The translations under genes were made by a program, and so were the position numbers. From Methanosarcina sp. (lineage in GTDB: Archaea > Halobacteriota > Methanosarcinia > Methanosarcinales > Methanosarcinaceae): a DNA stretch of 5,034 nucleotides. Positions within the stretch are counted from its first letter, which is position 1, and each line of letters starts with the position of its first letter. The notes below the pieces were generated by a model that had not been told where the DNA came from, made no database searches, and saw nothing but the letters and a program-made list of their open reading frames with translations. Positions 5,007 through 5,034 of this stretch are shown here, piece after piece. The stretch covers positions 1-5,034 of the forward strand of contig DUGS01000172.1 of the NCBI GenBank assembly GCA_013331265.1, written 5' to 3'.

Positions 5007-5034
5007 AATGCAATTTCTCTCGAACACGGTGCCG
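4998..5034 (+). CDS. hypE: HypE, cyanide-forming maturation protein, first 12 codons, cut by window edge
   Basis: ATG at 4998 opens the frame MNYNAISLEHGA, which runs into the right edge. HypE proteins begin with a short strand followed by an [LA]xHG[AS]GG motif, and ISLEHGA fits. The position after hypCDAB also matches. In the family, HypE dehydrates a C-terminal thiocarboxamide to thiocyanate with ATP and gives cyanide to HypCD. The start has AAGGAG at 4986-4991 with 6 nt spacing. The gap to hypB is 57 bp and contains the duplicated start. Only 12 residues are visible, so identity rests on this motif and on gene order. Confidence 0.75.
   Translation, partial: MNYNAISLEHGA

Overview
The window looks like chromosomal DNA of a methanogenic archaeon of the genus Methanosarcina. 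Three things point there. The left part encodes a Vht/Vho-type [NiFe] hydrogenase, the methanophenazine-reducing membrane enzyme of that group. The long intergenic region is AT-rich and carries TTTATATA-like archaeal TATA boxes rather than bacterial -35/-10 promoters. The Hyp proteins are of archaeal style, for example a HypB that begins MHVIHMGHD and a HypA with a widened zinc loop. The species cannot be fixed from the sequence alone.

Layout. Positions 1-1555, minus strand: vhtG (small, FeS-cluster subunit with a twin-arginine signal) followed 7 bp later by the start of vhtA (large NiFe subunit), which is cut by the left edge after 133 codons. Positions 1556-2438: an 883-bp AT-rich divergent intergenic region with no convincing gene, several candidate TATA boxes for both directions and a few small dyads. 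Positions 2439-5034, plus strand: a tight hydrogenase-maturation cluster hypC-hypD-hypA-hypB-hypE, with hypE cut by the right edge after 12 codons.

How the genes fit together. HypE (with HypF, not in view) makes the cyanide ligands. HypC and HypD assemble the Fe(CN)2CO unit and deliver it to the large subunit. HypA and HypB then insert nickel. The client enzyme, VhtGA, is transcribed away from them across the shared intergenic region. It oxidises H2 on the outer face of the membrane and passes electrons through a b-type cytochrome (VhtC, expected beyond the left edge) to methanophenazine.

The most unusual local feature is a 23-bp tandem duplication at the hypE start. It duplicates the Shine-Dalgarno and ATG and creates an 8-codon mini-ORF whose stop overlaps the real hypE start. 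Two protein-level oddities are a cysteine in VhtG at the position that is proline in [3Fe-4S]-type hydrogenases, and a CxC in place of CxxC in the HypA zinc site. No wholly new system is evident; most of the window is a recognisable hydrogenase and maturation locus.
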